DNA of 64,000 bases from positions 1,798,001-1,862,000 of the forward strand of contig NZ_CP095390.1 of the NCBI RefSeq assembly GCF_023008585.1, given 5' to 3'. Origin of the DNA: Natribaculum breve (GTDB taxonomy: Archaea; Halobacteriota; Halobacteria; Halobacteriales; Natrialbaceae). The stretch's first letter is position 1, and each line of letters starts with the position of its first letter. A program made the translations under genes and the position numbers. The notes beneath the pieces are model-generated. The model was not told the DNA's origin. It searched no databases and worked only from the letters and a program-made list of their open reading frames with translations. Below are positions 34,245 to 43,264 of the stretch, piece by piece.

Positions 34245-34829
34245 ATGGACTACAGTCAGATGGGGCTCATTATCGGACTCGTGATGACCGTGGGTGCTGT
34301 GGCCCTGCACTTCATCAGGGGCACACCGTGGACACCCGGCGAAGACATCACCCAGGACGTCCTCGAGCGGCGCGCCGAGACCGTTTCCGAGACGGACTTC
34401 CCCGAACCGATGAATCGCGCCATCGGCGGTGGCGGCGTCGCGGCAGGTGCAGTCGCCGGCGGCGAAGCGGGTGGCGAACTCGAAGAAGGTGAGGAGGGCA
34501 CAGAAGAGACCTCGGGCCCCGGCGACATCCCCGAAGACGAGATCGAGTACTTCGAGATCGAGTACGTCAAGGAAGGCGAGACGATCGAAGTCGCGAACAA
34601 CGAGACGCTGCTCGAGGCCGGCGAAGACCAGGGCTGGGACCTCCCCTACGCCTGCCGCCAGGGCCAGTGTGTCTCCTGTGGCGGACAGATCTCCGGCGAC
34701 TCCAACGAACTCGTCGAACACGACGACCAGCAGATGCTCGACGAAAACGAGATGAGCGAGGGCTACGTCCTCACCTGCGTCGCCTACCCCCGCGGCGAGT
34801 TCTCCCTCGAGACCAGCGAAACGCCCTGA
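34245..34829 (+). CDS. membrane-anchored [2Fe-2S] ferredoxin
   Basis: The 194-residue protein has an N-terminal hydrophobic helix (MGLIIGLVMTVGAVALHFI, residues 6-24), a Gly/Glu-rich linker, and a C-terminal plant-type [2Fe-2S] domain (about residues 100-194). The cluster ligands are CRQGQCVSCGG (C-x4-C-x2-C) and a distal Cys in VLTCVAYP. It differs from the soluble haloarchaeal ferredoxin by its membrane anchor and presumably passes electrons to a membrane partner. An AATTAAAT box lies about 30 nt before the start. Confidence 0.9.
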   Translation: MDYSQMGLIIGLVMTVGAVALHFIRGTPWTPGEDITQDVLERRAETVSETDFPEPMNRAIGGGGVAAGAVAGGEAGGELEEGEEGTEETSGPGDIPEDEIEYFEIEYVKEGETIEVANNETLLEAGEDQGWDLPYACRQGQCVSCGGQISGDSNELVEHDDQQMLDENEMSEGYVLTCVAYPRGEFSLETSETP

Positions 34830-35015
34830 GTCGGACGACCCGGTCGATTTTCCCGTCCGACGTCTCGCTTCGATCCTCACGTTTGCTACTCGAGTGACCG
34901 ATCGCCACGGTCTTCGACCGACGCCCCTTCCCCGCTCTCGCGTCCACCGTCCGTCCCGACGACTCGTCGACACACATCACAACGTTGATTTTCTCGTGTT
35001 TCGTTTCGAATCACA

Positions 35016-36635
35016 GTGAGCGACGAGCGTCTCGACTCGAGCGACGACACGGCCGACCAGCCCGAGGTCGAGCCAGCAGGCGGGGGCGATCGTCCCGGTT
35101 CGATCACCGAGGGGAGCCTCGTCCGTCCGCTCTTTCACCTCGCCTGGCCCATCGTCGTCATCCAGCTGCTCCAGGTCACGTACAACGTCGTCGACACGCT
35201 CTACCTGGGTCGGCTCTCGGCGGAAGCCGTCGGTGCGATCAGCCTCGCGTTCCCGCTCATCTTCCTGCTGATCGCCGTCGCCGGCGGCTTCACGACCGCG
35301 GGCGCGATTCTCGTCGCCCAGTACACCGGCGCGAAAGGCGACCGCTCTGCGGGGTTGGTCGCCGGCCAGACGATCACTACGGTCTTTAGCCTCGCCATCG
35401 TCATCGGCGTCGTCGGCTACTTCTACACCCGACCCGCGCTCGATCTCCTCCCGAGCGATCCCGAGACGGCAGCGACCGTCATCCCGCTTGCGGCCGACTA
35501 CATGGAGGTCATCTTCCTCGGGATCCCGCTGATGTTCGGCTTCTTCGTCTTCTCCGCGCTGATGCGCGGCTACGGCGATACCCGCACGCCGATGCTCGTG
35601 ATGGTCGTCTCCGTGGGGCTCAACGTCGTCCTCGACCCGTTTTTCATCTTCGGCTTCGCCGAGAATCCGGTCATCGGCTGGCTCGATGCAGCGCCGCTGC
35701 TCGGCGTCGTCGACTTCGCCGGCCTCGAGGCCACGCTGTACGCCGCCACCGGCTTCACCGGCTTCGGCATTCAGGGGGCCGCGCTCGCGACCATCCTCTC
35801 GCGCGGCGTCGCGACGGTCCTCGGCCTCTGGCTCCTGCTCGGGACCGGCCTCGGGCCGGCGACCCGGCCCGAACACCTCAAGCCCGACCTCGAGATCGTC
35901 GAGGACATCGTTCGACTCGGGTTGCCGAGCACCGTCGAACAGACCACGAGCGCGCTGGCGATGATCACGCTGACGGCGATGGTCGTCACCTTCGCGCCAC
36001 CGATCGTCGCCGCCTACGGACTCGGGAATCGGCTCATCTCGCTGGTCTTCCTCCCCGCGATGGGCCTCGGCCGGGCGATCGACACGATGGTCGGCCAGAA
36101 CCTCGGTGCCGAACGGAGCGACCGGGCCGAGCGCGCGGTGTGGCTCGCGGCGTCGACCGGTGCCGGCGTCATGCTCGTCGTCGCCGTGATCGCCGCGGTC
36201 TTCACCGAACCGATCGTGAGCGCGTTCCTCGGCGACGTCCCCGACGCGCCCGCCACGATCGCCTACGGCGTCGAGTACGTCCGCATCCGCGCCGTCGAGT
36301 TCGCCTTCATCGGCGTCTCGCAGGTGATCCTCGGTGCCTTCCGGGGTGCCGGCAACACCAAGATCGCGATGAGCATCTCGATCCTGACGCTGTGGGTCGG
36401 CCGCGTCGTGAGCGTCTTCGTCCTGGCGTTCGGCTGGTCCATCACCGTTCCCGTCGTCGGGGTGACGATCGCCGCACTCGAGTTGGGCGAGACGGGTATC
36501 TGGATCGGGATGGCGCTTGGCAACGTCCTCGGCGCGATCGTCGGCGTGGCGTGGTTCCTCCGTGGCACCTGGAAACAGCGCTACATCGAAGAGCCCGAAC
36601 CCGCCCCTGGCGCTGTCGGCGGTGCCGAGGACTAG
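35016..36635 (+). CDS. MATE-family efflux transporter
   Basis: The 539-residue protein has 12 membrane helices arranged in two halves, after an acidic cytosolic start. MATE features include FHLAWPIVVIQLLQVTYNVVDTLYLGRLS (helix 1) and the repeated GAGNTK-like segment in the second half (GAFRGAGNTKIAMSISI). Such proteins export drugs or metabolites using Na+ or H+ gradients. The start is GTG at 35016. A tRNA-Arg gene follows 41 nt after the stop. Confidence 0.9.
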   Translation: MSDERLDSSDDTADQPEVEPAGGGDRPGSITEGSLVRPLFHLAWPIVVIQLLQVTYNVVDTLYLGRLSAEAVGAISLAFPLIFLLIAVAGGFTTAGAILVAQYTGAKGDRSAGLVAGQTITTVFSLAIVIGVVGYFYTRPALDLLPSDPETAATVIPLAADYMEVIFLGIPLMFGFFVFSALMRGYGDTRTPMLVMVVSVGLNVVLDPFFIFGFAENPVIGWLDAAPLLGVVDFAGLEATLYAATGFTGFGIQGAALATILSRGVATVLGLWLLLGTGLGPATRPEHLKPDLEIVEDIVRLGLPSTVEQTTSALAMITLTAMVVTFAPPIVAAYGLGNRLISLVFLPAMGLGRAIDTMVGQNLGAERSDRAERAVWLAASTGAGVMLVVAVIAAVFTEPIVSAFLGDVPDAPATIAYGVEYVRIRAVEFAFIGVSQVILGAFRGAGNTKIAMSISILTLWVGRVVSVFVLAFGWSITVPVVGVTIAALELGETGIWIGMALGNVLGAIVGVAWFLRGTWKQRYIEEPEPAPGAVGGAED

Positions 36636-36676
36636 GTCAGAAGTGTTATAGGGAAGTGGGATCTTTCCTCTCACGA

Positions 36677-36749
36677 GGGCGCGTAGCTCAGTGGACAGAG
36701 TCCTTGGTTCCGGACCAAGATGTCGCGGGTTCAAATCCCGTCGCGCCCG
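36677..36749 (+). tRNA. tRNA-Arg (anticodon CCG)
   Basis: The 73-nt gene folds as a cloverleaf: acceptor GGGCGCG/CGCGCCC, D-stem GCTC/GAGT, anticodon stem CTTGG/CCAAG with loop TTCCGGA (anticodon CCG at 36710-36712, reading CGG), and T-arm GCGGG-TTCAAAT-CCCGT. The discriminator is G. A GTTATAG box lies about 27 nt upstream. CCA is not encoded. The last 12 bases recur at 46834-46845, beside a recombinase remnant, so the gene is the likely attachment site of the element that follows. Confidence 0.95.
36738..36749. other. putative att site, tRNA side
   Basis: CCGTCGCGCCCG, the 3' end of tRNA-Arg, is found again exactly at 46834-46845, 5 nt after the stop of the tyrosine recombinase remnant. The core is short, as expected of decay, so the evidence is positional as much as sequence-based. 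Confidence 0.45.
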
Positions 36750-37226
36750 TACGCAGACGCCGCGCGCGACGACTAAACCGAACTCCCGGGTAAAGAGTTC
36801 GACCCCGTCGTTTTCGGAGCTTCCGACACCTCGAGAGTCGGGTCTGAAAAACGAGCGCGACCTCGAGTGCGAAGCGACGCGTGCGATCGAACTTCGCGCT
36901 CGGCTGCCGGCCATCGTCCAGGAGGCGATCCCCCAGCCCCTCGAGGAAGCCGACGACCTCGAGAACTCGCCCGACTCGAGGTGACCGACGAACCAGCGCG
37001 GTGAATGGGGGTTCTCAGATCGGACCCCCTGGGTAGCGCGCAGATGGATACGCGATCCTCGATGTATGCACCCTTCCGTGGGCGATGGGCAACTCGAGTG
37101 CATATAATCGGCACCGATCCGACCGGCACCCGCGCCGATCACGCCGAACCCCGTACTCAAAGAACAGACCGGTCGGTCACCCACGACCGACGCGAATCGA
37201 CCCCCGTACATACCCTCGTTTAAACC
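36750..37226. other. gene-free stretch after tRNA-Arg
   Basis: About 480 bp without a convincing gene; the open frames here have poor composition and no start signals. It ends in a GTTTAAAC box (37219-37226) just before the broken small gene that follows. It is the left margin of the proposed integrated element. Confidence 0.6.
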
Positions 37227-37365
37227 ATGACCAAGCGAACCAGTCTGAAATTCACCGACGGACGCTAGTGGAACCTCGAGCAGGCGAGCGCGATCGTCGC
37301 TGCCGACGAGTACGACGACCCGCCGATGAGCGTGGTGATCAATGCAGCACTTGAAAATTATAGAT
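37227..37365 (+). pseudogene. broken small helix-turn-helix/RHH-like gene (DUF7386-like)
   Basis: The reading MTKRTSLKFTDGR, then a TAG stop (37266-37268), then WNLEQASAIVAADEYDDPPMSVVINAALENY forms one continuous frame apart from the stop codon. The pattern resembles short haloarchaeal DUF7386-type proteins, thought to be ribbon-helix-helix-like. The 3' end runs into the pilin region at about 37365 and seems cut. A nonsense mutation plus a 3' truncation make a pseudogene; stop-codon readthrough is a remote alternative. Confidence 0.6.
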
Positions 37366-37393
37366 GCGCAAAAACGGGTGAAGAAGAGACTAT

Positions 37394-37867
37394 TTACGGT
37401 CCAGTTGCGCTGCCGAGTTCAACGTTTGCCTCGGCATCATCGATAGAACCGCCCTCCTGAATAGTACCTTCGCCTCGGTAAGCATAGATCGTGTAGTCTT
37501 CGTCTGTAGTGAGAGACCCGGTACCATCACCGCTCTTACTTGAATTATAATAGCCAACAGAGCCGGTGCTATCCATATTCTCGTCAAAGAGGGCAACTTC
37601 ACCACTTTCGTTGACGAAAGCAATTCCGTCGATATCCTCGCCGCGGGTTAGTTCAACAGTGACGTTGCCAGAACCTGCATTGTCAGTCCCGATATCAGCG
37701 CCACCAGTCACCGTTGAGTTCCCCGGTCCCATATCAAGGACAAACGCCGCAATCACAGCTGCGAGAATCACAGTGATTGCCACCATCAGGATAACACCGA
37801 TCACCGGTGAGACTGCTCGTTCCTCTTTACTTCCGATCAACTTCGATCTGTATTTCTTTAGATCCAT
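37394..37867 (-). CDS. archaeal type IV pilin
   Basis: The 157-residue protein has the archaeal prepilin signal: a basic leader ending in [30 protein letters not shown] (about residues 15-44), which is the PibD-processed segment plus the hydrophobic assembly helix. The remainder is a Gly/Ser/Thr/Asp-rich soluble head that forms the pilus surface. The ATG at 37867 (MDLKKYRSK) is preferred over an ATG three codons upstream. A CATAATCTT box lies about 30 nt before the start. The codon use is more AT-rich than chromosomal neighbours, in keeping with its place in the decayed element. Confidence 0.85.
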   Translation of the reverse strand: MDLKKYRSKLIGSKEERAVSPVIGVILMVAITVILAAVIAAFVLDMGPGNSTVTGGADIGTDNAGSGNVTVELTRGEDIDGIAFVNESGEVALFDENMDSTGSVGYYNSSKSGDGTGSLTTDEDYTIYAYRGEGTIQEGGSIDDAEANVELGSATGP

Positions 37868-38236
37868 ATTTACCATAGCACCCTGCGAACGGCGGAAAGA
37901 TTATGACCGGTGGTGTGGAACCACCGAACGCGCGTAGGGGGATTGAGTAGCAATACCATCCCGGCGCGCTTTCCGACGTTCGGCCTGGCGCTGGTAATTC
38001 CCACGGAACTACGGGCATATATAGTTAAAGGTAGCTGACAGTCAGTTGAATTGATAGGACTTTCAGATGTGATAATCAGCGAACGCTATCCACCCTACAG
38101 CGGGCCCTTGAACCGACGCCGTCTTGCGATTTTGCCAAAATTTCGCCAAAGAGACAGGTGTTTGACCGATCGCCCTCACCTCCACCTGCGGATCGAGACG
38201 GGTCGTTACTCGAGGAGCGCGACCTCGCGCGCACCT
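37868..38236. other. pilin upstream region
   Basis: The stretch holds the pilin promoter and an inverted repeat GGTGGT/ACCACC (about 37908-37925) just upstream of it. No gene is evident up to the start of the frameshifted pseudogene. Confidence 0.5.
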
Positions 38237-38780
38237 ACCGGCGGGGCCGACGACGACGCCTGGACGGCCGTCCAGCAAGTACCGTCGCGTGGCAGCCTAC
38301 CGCATCGACGACCCGGACGAGGGGGACACGGCGATCGCGAACGCACTCGAGTTACCTGTCGGCCGCGTTCGGTCGTGGTCGACTACGAGAAGACGCCCAA
38401 CGTCGTCGCGGGACTCGGGCGGCACGCGAACACGGCTGGCTCGAGGTCACCGACGACGACACCTTCACCGCGTTGAACGCGCTCGTCGCGAACGTCTACT
38501 CCGGCGGGTCGATCGACCAGCGGAACTGGCAACCGCTGTTCGTCCTGACCGAGCGCGGGTTCAACTCGCACGTGATCGACGCGCTCGAGCTGGCCGACGT
38601 CGGATACACGGTCCACGACGAGGCCGAAGACGGTCGCGGACTGGTCATTCGACCCGGCGAAGACGGGGCGAGCCTCGGGCGGGTGTTGTACGTGCTCGGT
38701 GCACCGCTCGAGAAGAAGTCGGAACTCGAGGGATTCTCGCTACCCCGGTATCTCGACGAGGCACCTCGAGACGTCCAGGA
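38237..38780 (+). pseudogene. frameshifted haloarchaeal gene, 5' part, cut by a TnpB element
   Basis: Three frames join to one protein: SKYRRVAAYRIDDPDEGDTA...PVGRVRSW, then VDYEKTPNVVAGL, then RAAREHGWLEVTDDDTFTALNALVANVY...EKKSELEGFSLPRYLDEAPRDVQE. Two one-base losses explain the shifts, near 38378 (tgg-tcg) and 38416 (ctc-ggg). The first part looks like a DNA-binding helix-turn-helix; the rest I do not recognise. The reading stops at the left end of the mobile-element nest, and a matching 3' part lies at 43335-43571. Confidence 0.65.
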
Positions 38781-38792
38781 GCTATCTTCTTA

Positions 38793-38800
38793 CAGCGAGA
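38793..38800. repeat. 8-bp target site duplication of IS66, left
   Basis: CAGCGAGA here is repeated exactly at 41849-41856 directly outside the IS66 terminal inverted repeats. Eight-bp duplications are the rule for IS66. Confidence 0.85.
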
Positions 38801-38808
38801 GTACGTGT

Positions 38809-40230
38809 TTACCCCGAGGACGCAACAGCGGGCACAGCCTGAGCTCGTGGAATCATCTCGTTGTTTCGAGCGATTCGCTTGAATTCTTCGTAGGGATTGC
38901 GTCCCTGCTGGCGGCAGGTCGCCAGCAGGGACAGCAGCGTCTCATGAACGAACATGCCACGGTCGTTCCGGAGCGTCCCAATGAGCTTCCGGAGAACCAC
39001 TGGCTCACGAAGCGCATTTTCAGCGGCGTTGTTCGTCGGGGAGACTGCTGGCTCACCGACGAAGGTGAGCCAGTGGTCGAGGCCTCCTTCAATCTTGCCG
39101 AGCAGTGTTGCCACTGGTCCGTCGGGCACTGACCGCTCTATCAGCGATTCAAGCTCTCTGCGCGCCACACGCTGGAGTTCTGATCGCTCACGGACTGTCA
39201 AGTCGCTCTCCAGCCGGGTCTGGAGAGCGACGAACAGCTGTTTGAGGGCCCGGTAGATCGGTTCGCCTTCCGCCTGCTTGTCGGCGGCGTCTTCAGCCTC
39301 CCGGAGAATGTGCGCCCAACACCGCTGGAGGTTGCTGCTGAAAGCCGGATACGCCGTCCACCCATCACAGACAACCGTTCCCGCGAAGTCCTCGCCGAGG
39401 ACTTCTTTGGGAACATCGCTTCCACGACTCTCTCTGACCGCGTAGAGCGTGTGTTTCTCGGTAGTGAACGTCCAGATCCACGCCTGTTCACCGTCTCGTT
39501 TGATTCCAGTCTCGTCGATGTGAACAACGTCGGCTTGCTGTATCTGGCGACGGATCTGTTCGTATTCACAGCGACCGGCGCGCGCGGCGCGCTCGGTCGC
39601 GTGCCATGTGGACGCGGCCGAAAGATCCAGTCCGTGCAGTTGCTCGAAGCGGTCGCTGATCTTCCGGTAGGGAAGGCGGTGATCGTACCGAGAGAGCGCC
39701 GCCTGTGCGATGACGTTCACCCCGAACTGCCCCTCATCGGGGCAGTCGGGGTGTGAGGCGACAGTCTCTGTTCCGCAGGAGTGACACTCGTAGTGGTGGC
39801 GATTGTACTGTGTGACTTCGGGTGGCTGTGGATCCGGGAGTTCCTCGACGAGTCGGGGGCTGACGCCCGCCGACTCGTCGAATGCTTCGCCACACTCTGG
39901 ACAGCAGTCACAGGTGACCTCGATTTCTTCGTCTGGATCAGGTGCAGGCCGCCACTCAGGGTCGTGTCCGGGCTTTCGACCAGGCGTACCACCGTCAGTA
40001 CGTGGCTGTTCGTCGTCCTCGTCCTCGCCGGACGAGGACGACTCCTCTTGGTCCGATTGGTCCTTGCTCGGTGGTGTGTGTGGCCCCTCGTACCACCGAA
40101 GCTTTGCTCTGAGACGCTTGTTCTCTTCACGGAGTTGCCGATTCTCTTGCTTGAGCTCTTCTTTCTCCTGCTCAAGTTCATCAACACGACCTTCGAGAGC
40201 AGTGATCCGCTCAAGCAGTTGGTCCCGTCC
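38809..40230 (-). pseudogene. IS66-family transposase, 5' end interrupted by ISH6
   Basis: About 474 residues remain. A coiled-coil N-terminal region rich in Glu and Lys (residues 5-45) is followed by a zinc-binding segment (CDCCPECGEAF, then CHSCGTETVASHPDCPD) and the DDE catalytic domain (VVHIDETGIKRDG, VVCDGWTAYPAF, then NNAAENALREPVV with the final Glu). It lacks an ATG: the only usable codon, a TTG at 40231-40233, is the ISH6 terminus. On the far side of ISH6, an ATG at 41695 gives MVTDEKVEQLLGRVS, a likely remnant of the true start. It therefore cannot be translated as a full transposase now. Confidence 0.8.
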
Positions 40231-41652
40231 CAAACTCGTCTAGAGTTCGCCTCTGGTAGCATCAACTGACACCTCCATTGTAATGGCTGTTTTGGCTGAT
40301 CGCTCGAGCAGTTCGTCGGCGAACGCCGCGAACTGCTCGGGATCGGCATATCTCACGAGATTGAGCCAGAGAAGTGATTCTAAGCCGGATTCTGTCCATC
40401 GCATCCACTGGTTTTTACACCGCTTCGAGATTTCACCCATAGCTCGTTCAACCACGTTCGACGTCCACAGCACCTCTTGTCCCTCAAGTGCAAGTTCGGC
40501 GAACGTCACGGTTGCATCTCCCCATTTTCGGAGGTACGTCGCTGCTTTTGGAGAGTCCTGTTGCTCTAATCGCCACGCCTCCTTGGTGAGGTTCTCGAGC
40601 GTTTGGTCGATCCGCTCGCGGATCGCCAAACGCTCATTCCTCGGTGCATGGAGCGTAACCGAGTTCTTCAGATGGAACAAGTCGTTTGTGACGTCTGAGG
40701 CTATCGCTTTCCGCGTTTCGAGCGGAAAGGTACCGTCCTCCCACAGCTTGTATCCAAGCGTTCGGCCAACGTGAACGAGATCGAGCTGATGTGATCGATA
40801 GCTGGTCTCGAAAGCGTCGACGAGGGATTCTTCGGCGTCACTGACGACTGTCGCGTCGTCAGTGACCGCCTCATTCTCTTCGAGAGTCTCTGCTGTATCG
40901 TCCCATGATTCGTTGACATTGACGTCTAAGAGCGTGGTTTCCGTGTCTTCCTCGGTGATCTGTCCAAGGGTGACGTTGACGTCATGGTACGTGCAGTGAT
41001 CTTCTTGGCTATGACACTTCGTTCCGTCAGGAACGACAGTGTCTGCGTTCGTCCCAGGAAGCCGATCACGAACGAAGTCAGCGAGTTTACTGCCATACTC
41101 ACGGACTCGGCGGTTGATCGTTGTTCTCGAAGGCATCGGAGTGAAGCCGTCGCCGTGGGCGACGGCATCACGGTAGCTGAGCGAGGTAGCGAGGTCAGCA
41201 GCCTGGAGTGAGAGGTCTTCTTGATAGATCCGCTGTCCGTCGAATTCGATGAGATCCTCGAGTGGACGGAAGTAGGTCGGATCGTCGTCAGTAGCAGCGG
41301 TATCTTTGACGTGATGGAGTGTGAATTCGTGTTCTCCAGCAGTTGTAGCGGCTGTTCGTGTGGTGGTACCGGCGCGCTGGAAACGGCGGTTGCCGTTTCC
41401 GTGCGCGTGTTTCTCCCCACAGTACGCCTCGACGAGGCGCTCGTCGAGGCTTCTGACGATCTCCTCGAGGATAGTAGCCTCAAGCTGCATCTCGGTAAGA
41501 GATTCAGCGAGCGTGGCAAGCGGTAGCGTTTTGTCTGGGTCGAGACTAACTGTGAACTGCGCGTCGATTGTGGCGTGCATGGGTCACTTCGGGCTGGATA
41601 CCAGAGGTGACCCTGTTTCCACAGGAGTCAGTTACGACTCTAGACGAGTTTG
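40231..41652 (-). mobile_element. ISH6-family insertion sequence
   Basis: A 16-bp perfect inverted repeat, CAAACTCGTCTAGAGT, bounds it at 40231-40246 and 41637-41652. It encodes one transposase. Total length is 1422 bp, close to the 1.45 kb known for ISH6. No target duplication is seen: the outer 8 bp are TCCCGTCC on the left and AGACACGA on the right, so a deletion or recombination probably followed insertion into the IS66. Confidence 0.8.
40240..41580 (-). CDS. ISH6-family transposase
   Basis: The 446-residue protein starts MHATIDAQFTVSLDPDKTLPL and matches the ISH6 transposase family by length and sequence pattern (HVGRTLGYKLWEDGTFPLETRK, VLWTSNVVERAMGEISKRCKNQWMRW). Acidic candidates for a DDE site include DGTKCHSQED, DAEESLVDAF and VVERAMGE. 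The reading frame is intact from ATG to stop, so the element could still move. AT content is higher than that of chromosomal genes. Confidence 0.85.
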   Translation of the reverse strand: MHATIDAQFTVSLDPDKTLPLATLAESLTEMQLEATILEEIVRSLDERLVEAYCGEKHAHGNGNRRFQRAGTTTRTAATTAGEHEFTLHHVKDTAATDDDPTYFRPLEDLIEFDGQRIYQEDLSLQAADLATSLSYRDAVAHGDGFTPMPSRTTINRRVREYGSKLADFVRDRLPGTNADTVVPDGTKCHSQEDHCTYHDVNVTLGQITEEDTETTLLDVNVNESWDDTAETLEENEAVTDDATVVSDAEESLVDAFETSYRSHQLDLVHVGRTLGYKLWEDGTFPLETRKAIASDVTNDLFHLKNSVTLHAPRNERLAIRERIDQTLENLTKEAWRLEQQDSPKAATYLRKWGDATVTFAELALEGQEVLWTSNVVERAMGEISKRCKNQWMRWTESGLESLLWLNLVRYADPEQFAAFADELLERSAKTAITMEVSVDATRGEL

Positions 41653-41726
41653 AGACACGACCAAGCAGTTGCTCCACTTTCTCGTCAGTGACCATCACAA
41701 CCCCCCTTGGCCAGTGCAGACGACGC

Positions 41727-41755
41727 GGGACGGTCTCCCTGCCGGAGACCGTCCC
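41727..41755. other. strong hairpin in the IS66 leader
   Basis: GGGACGGTCTCC and GGAGACCGTCCC form a 12-bp perfect stem with a 5-nt loop. An outer 9-bp pair, GCAGACGAC (41716-41724) and GTCGTCTGC (41770-41778), encloses it. It lies between the IS66 right end and the transposase remnant start, so it would form in the transposase leader RNA and could limit its expression. Confidence 0.6.
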
Positions 41756-41848
41756 TCGGATAACACCCTGTCGTCTGCATTGCTCTACCGTTAGGTCAGG
41801 AGCAACTTACGAGAGAGTGGCGAAATCGTTCTGGGGGTAAACACGTAC

Positions 41849-41856
41849 CAGCGAGA
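41849..41856. repeat. 8-bp target site duplication of IS66, right
   Basis: CAGCGAGA directly follows the right inverted repeat and matches 38793-38800. Confidence 0.85.
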
Positions 41857-41860
41857 GAAT

Positions 41861-41878
41861 CCCGGCGTTTATGCCGGG
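41861..41878. other. left-end hairpin of the TnpB element
   Basis: CCCGGC-GTTTAT-GCCGGG forms a 6-bp stem with a 6-nt loop, 12 bp outside the IS66 right repeat. Such subterminal hairpins mark the left end of IS200/IS605-type elements and are recognised by TnpA as single-stranded DNA. Confidence 0.6.
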
Positions 41879-41980
41879 CGTGAATCGCGTCACTCAACTA
41901 CGCGAACCACCGCTCGACAGCAGACCGGATATTCCACGTTAACCCAAACCATTAAGTAAATTTCTCTACATGGACTATGT

Positions 41981-43231
41981 ATGGTGATTGAGGTCACGCG
42001 CACCTACGTTGGTTCCATCCAGAACCACCAACAGGTCAGCGATGGCCTCGATTCGCTCGGCGACTCCGCCTCGAAGATCTGGAACGTCGCACGCTGGACA
42101 GCTGATCGTATCTGGGAGGTAACCGGCGAAATCCCCGATGACGGAACGCTGAAAGCGTACATGAAGAACCAACCCTGCTGGAAAGACCTGAACGCACAAT
42201 CCAGTCAGAAAGTCATCGAAGAACTTTCTGACGCTTTTCAGTCGTGGTTCGACCTGCGACACAAGGACGACGAGGCGAATCCGCCCGGCTACCGCAAACA
42301 TGGCGACACACGTCCCAGGAGTACGGTCACGTTCAAGGCAGACGGGTTCAAACACGATCCAGAGAACAACCGCGTCCGCCTCTCGAAAGGCTCGAACCTG
42401 AAAGAGAACTGGTCGGACTTCATCCTCTGCGAGTACCAGACACGCCCAGACGTTGACCTCACAGAAGTCAACAGCGTGCAGAACGTTCGAGCCGTCTGGA
42501 ACGGCGACGAGTGGGAACTGCACTTCGTCTGCAAAGTCGAACTCGAAACCAACGACTCATCAGGAGATGGCGTGGCAGGGATCGACCTCGGCATCAAGAA
42601 CATCGCCACGGTCGCGTTCCCCGACGAGTACGTCCTGTACCCCGGCAACTCGCTCAAACAGGACAAGCACTACTTCAAACGTGCCGAGTACGACACCGAA
42701 GGGGAGAACGGCCCCTCGGAGAAGTCGAGGTGGGCACGCCAGAAACTCGCTGACCGAGAGACACACTTCTACCACGTTCTCACGGACACCATCATCACGG
42801 AGTGTGTCGAACGCGGTGTTGGAACACTCGCGGTGAGTTGGCCCGAAGACGTGCGAGAGTCCGACTGGGGCAAGACCGGTAACAAGAAGTTGCACTCGTG
42901 GGCGTTTGACCGTATCTACCAGTACCTCGAATACAAGGGCGAGATTCGTGGTGTCGAGGTGCTGAAAGAGAACGAGTGGGAGACGTCGAAGACCTGCTCA
43001 CGGTGTGGAGACGACACGAAATCAAACCGGGTCGAACGTGGGCTGTACGTCTGCTCGTCGTGCGAGTTGGTCGGGAACGCGGATTGTAACGGGGCGGAGA
43101 ATATGCGTCAGAAGATAACTCCGAGTCCTCACGGTGAGGATAGGAGTAACGGCTGTGTGGCACAGCCATCGGTACACCTGTTCGACCGCGAGAGCGGGAC
43201 GTTCAAAACGAGAGAACAGGCCGTATCGTAG
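41981..43231 (+). CDS. tnpB: RNA-guided endonuclease TnpB
   Basis: The 416-residue protein is a TnpB nuclease of the IS605/IS1341 type. The RuvC residues are present: Asp in GIDLGIKN (residue 202), Glu in WPEDVRES (residue 289) and Asp in GNADCNGAENM (residue 368). The zinc ribbon has CSRCGDD and CSSC (Cys 339, 342, 358, 361). TnpB cuts DNA matching a guide carried in a right-end RNA, which keeps the element at its site. Both the catalytic set and the frame are intact, so it may be active. There is no tnpA partner. Confidence 0.9.
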   Translation: MVIEVTRTYVGSIQNHQQVSDGLDSLGDSASKIWNVARWTADRIWEVTGEIPDDGTLKAYMKNQPCWKDLNAQSSQKVIEELSDAFQSWFDLRHKDDEANPPGYRKHGDTRPRSTVTFKADGFKHDPENNRVRLSKGSNLKENWSDFILCEYQTRPDVDLTEVNSVQNVRAVWNGDEWELHFVCKVELETNDSSGDGVAGIDLGIKNIATVAFPDEYVLYPGNSLKQDKHYFKRAEYDTEGENGPSEKSRWARQKLADRETHFYHVLTDTIITECVERGVGTLAVSWPEDVRESDWGKTGNKKLHSWAFDRIYQYLEYKGEIRGVEVLKENEWETSKTCSRCGDDTKSNRVERGLYVCSSCELVGNADCNGAENMRQKITPSPHGEDRSNGCVAQPSVHLFDRESGTFKTREQAVS

Positions 43232-43264
43232 ACCAGCAAATATCCCAACCTGCGGTACGGGAAG

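Larger units (their letters stand above)
38801..41848 (-). mobile_element. IS66-family insertion sequence carrying a nested ISH6
   Basis: The ends are the inverted repeat GTACGTGTTTACCCC at 38801-38815 and its complement at 41834-41848. Both are flanked by the 8-bp duplication CAGCGAGA. The transposase reads leftward and its stop lies within the left repeat. An ISH6 element (40231-41652) is inserted near the transposase 5' end. Without it the element would be about 1.6 kb. Confidence 0.85.

Noticed and set aside
36691..36984. A frame beginning inside the tRNA-Arg gene.
   Set aside because: It starts within the tRNA and has low coding quality.
34906..37211. A 744-codon minus-strand frame opposite the MATE transporter.
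   Set aside because: It is an antisense shadow rich in Arg, Asp and Glu with no domain, and it overlaps the tRNA gene.
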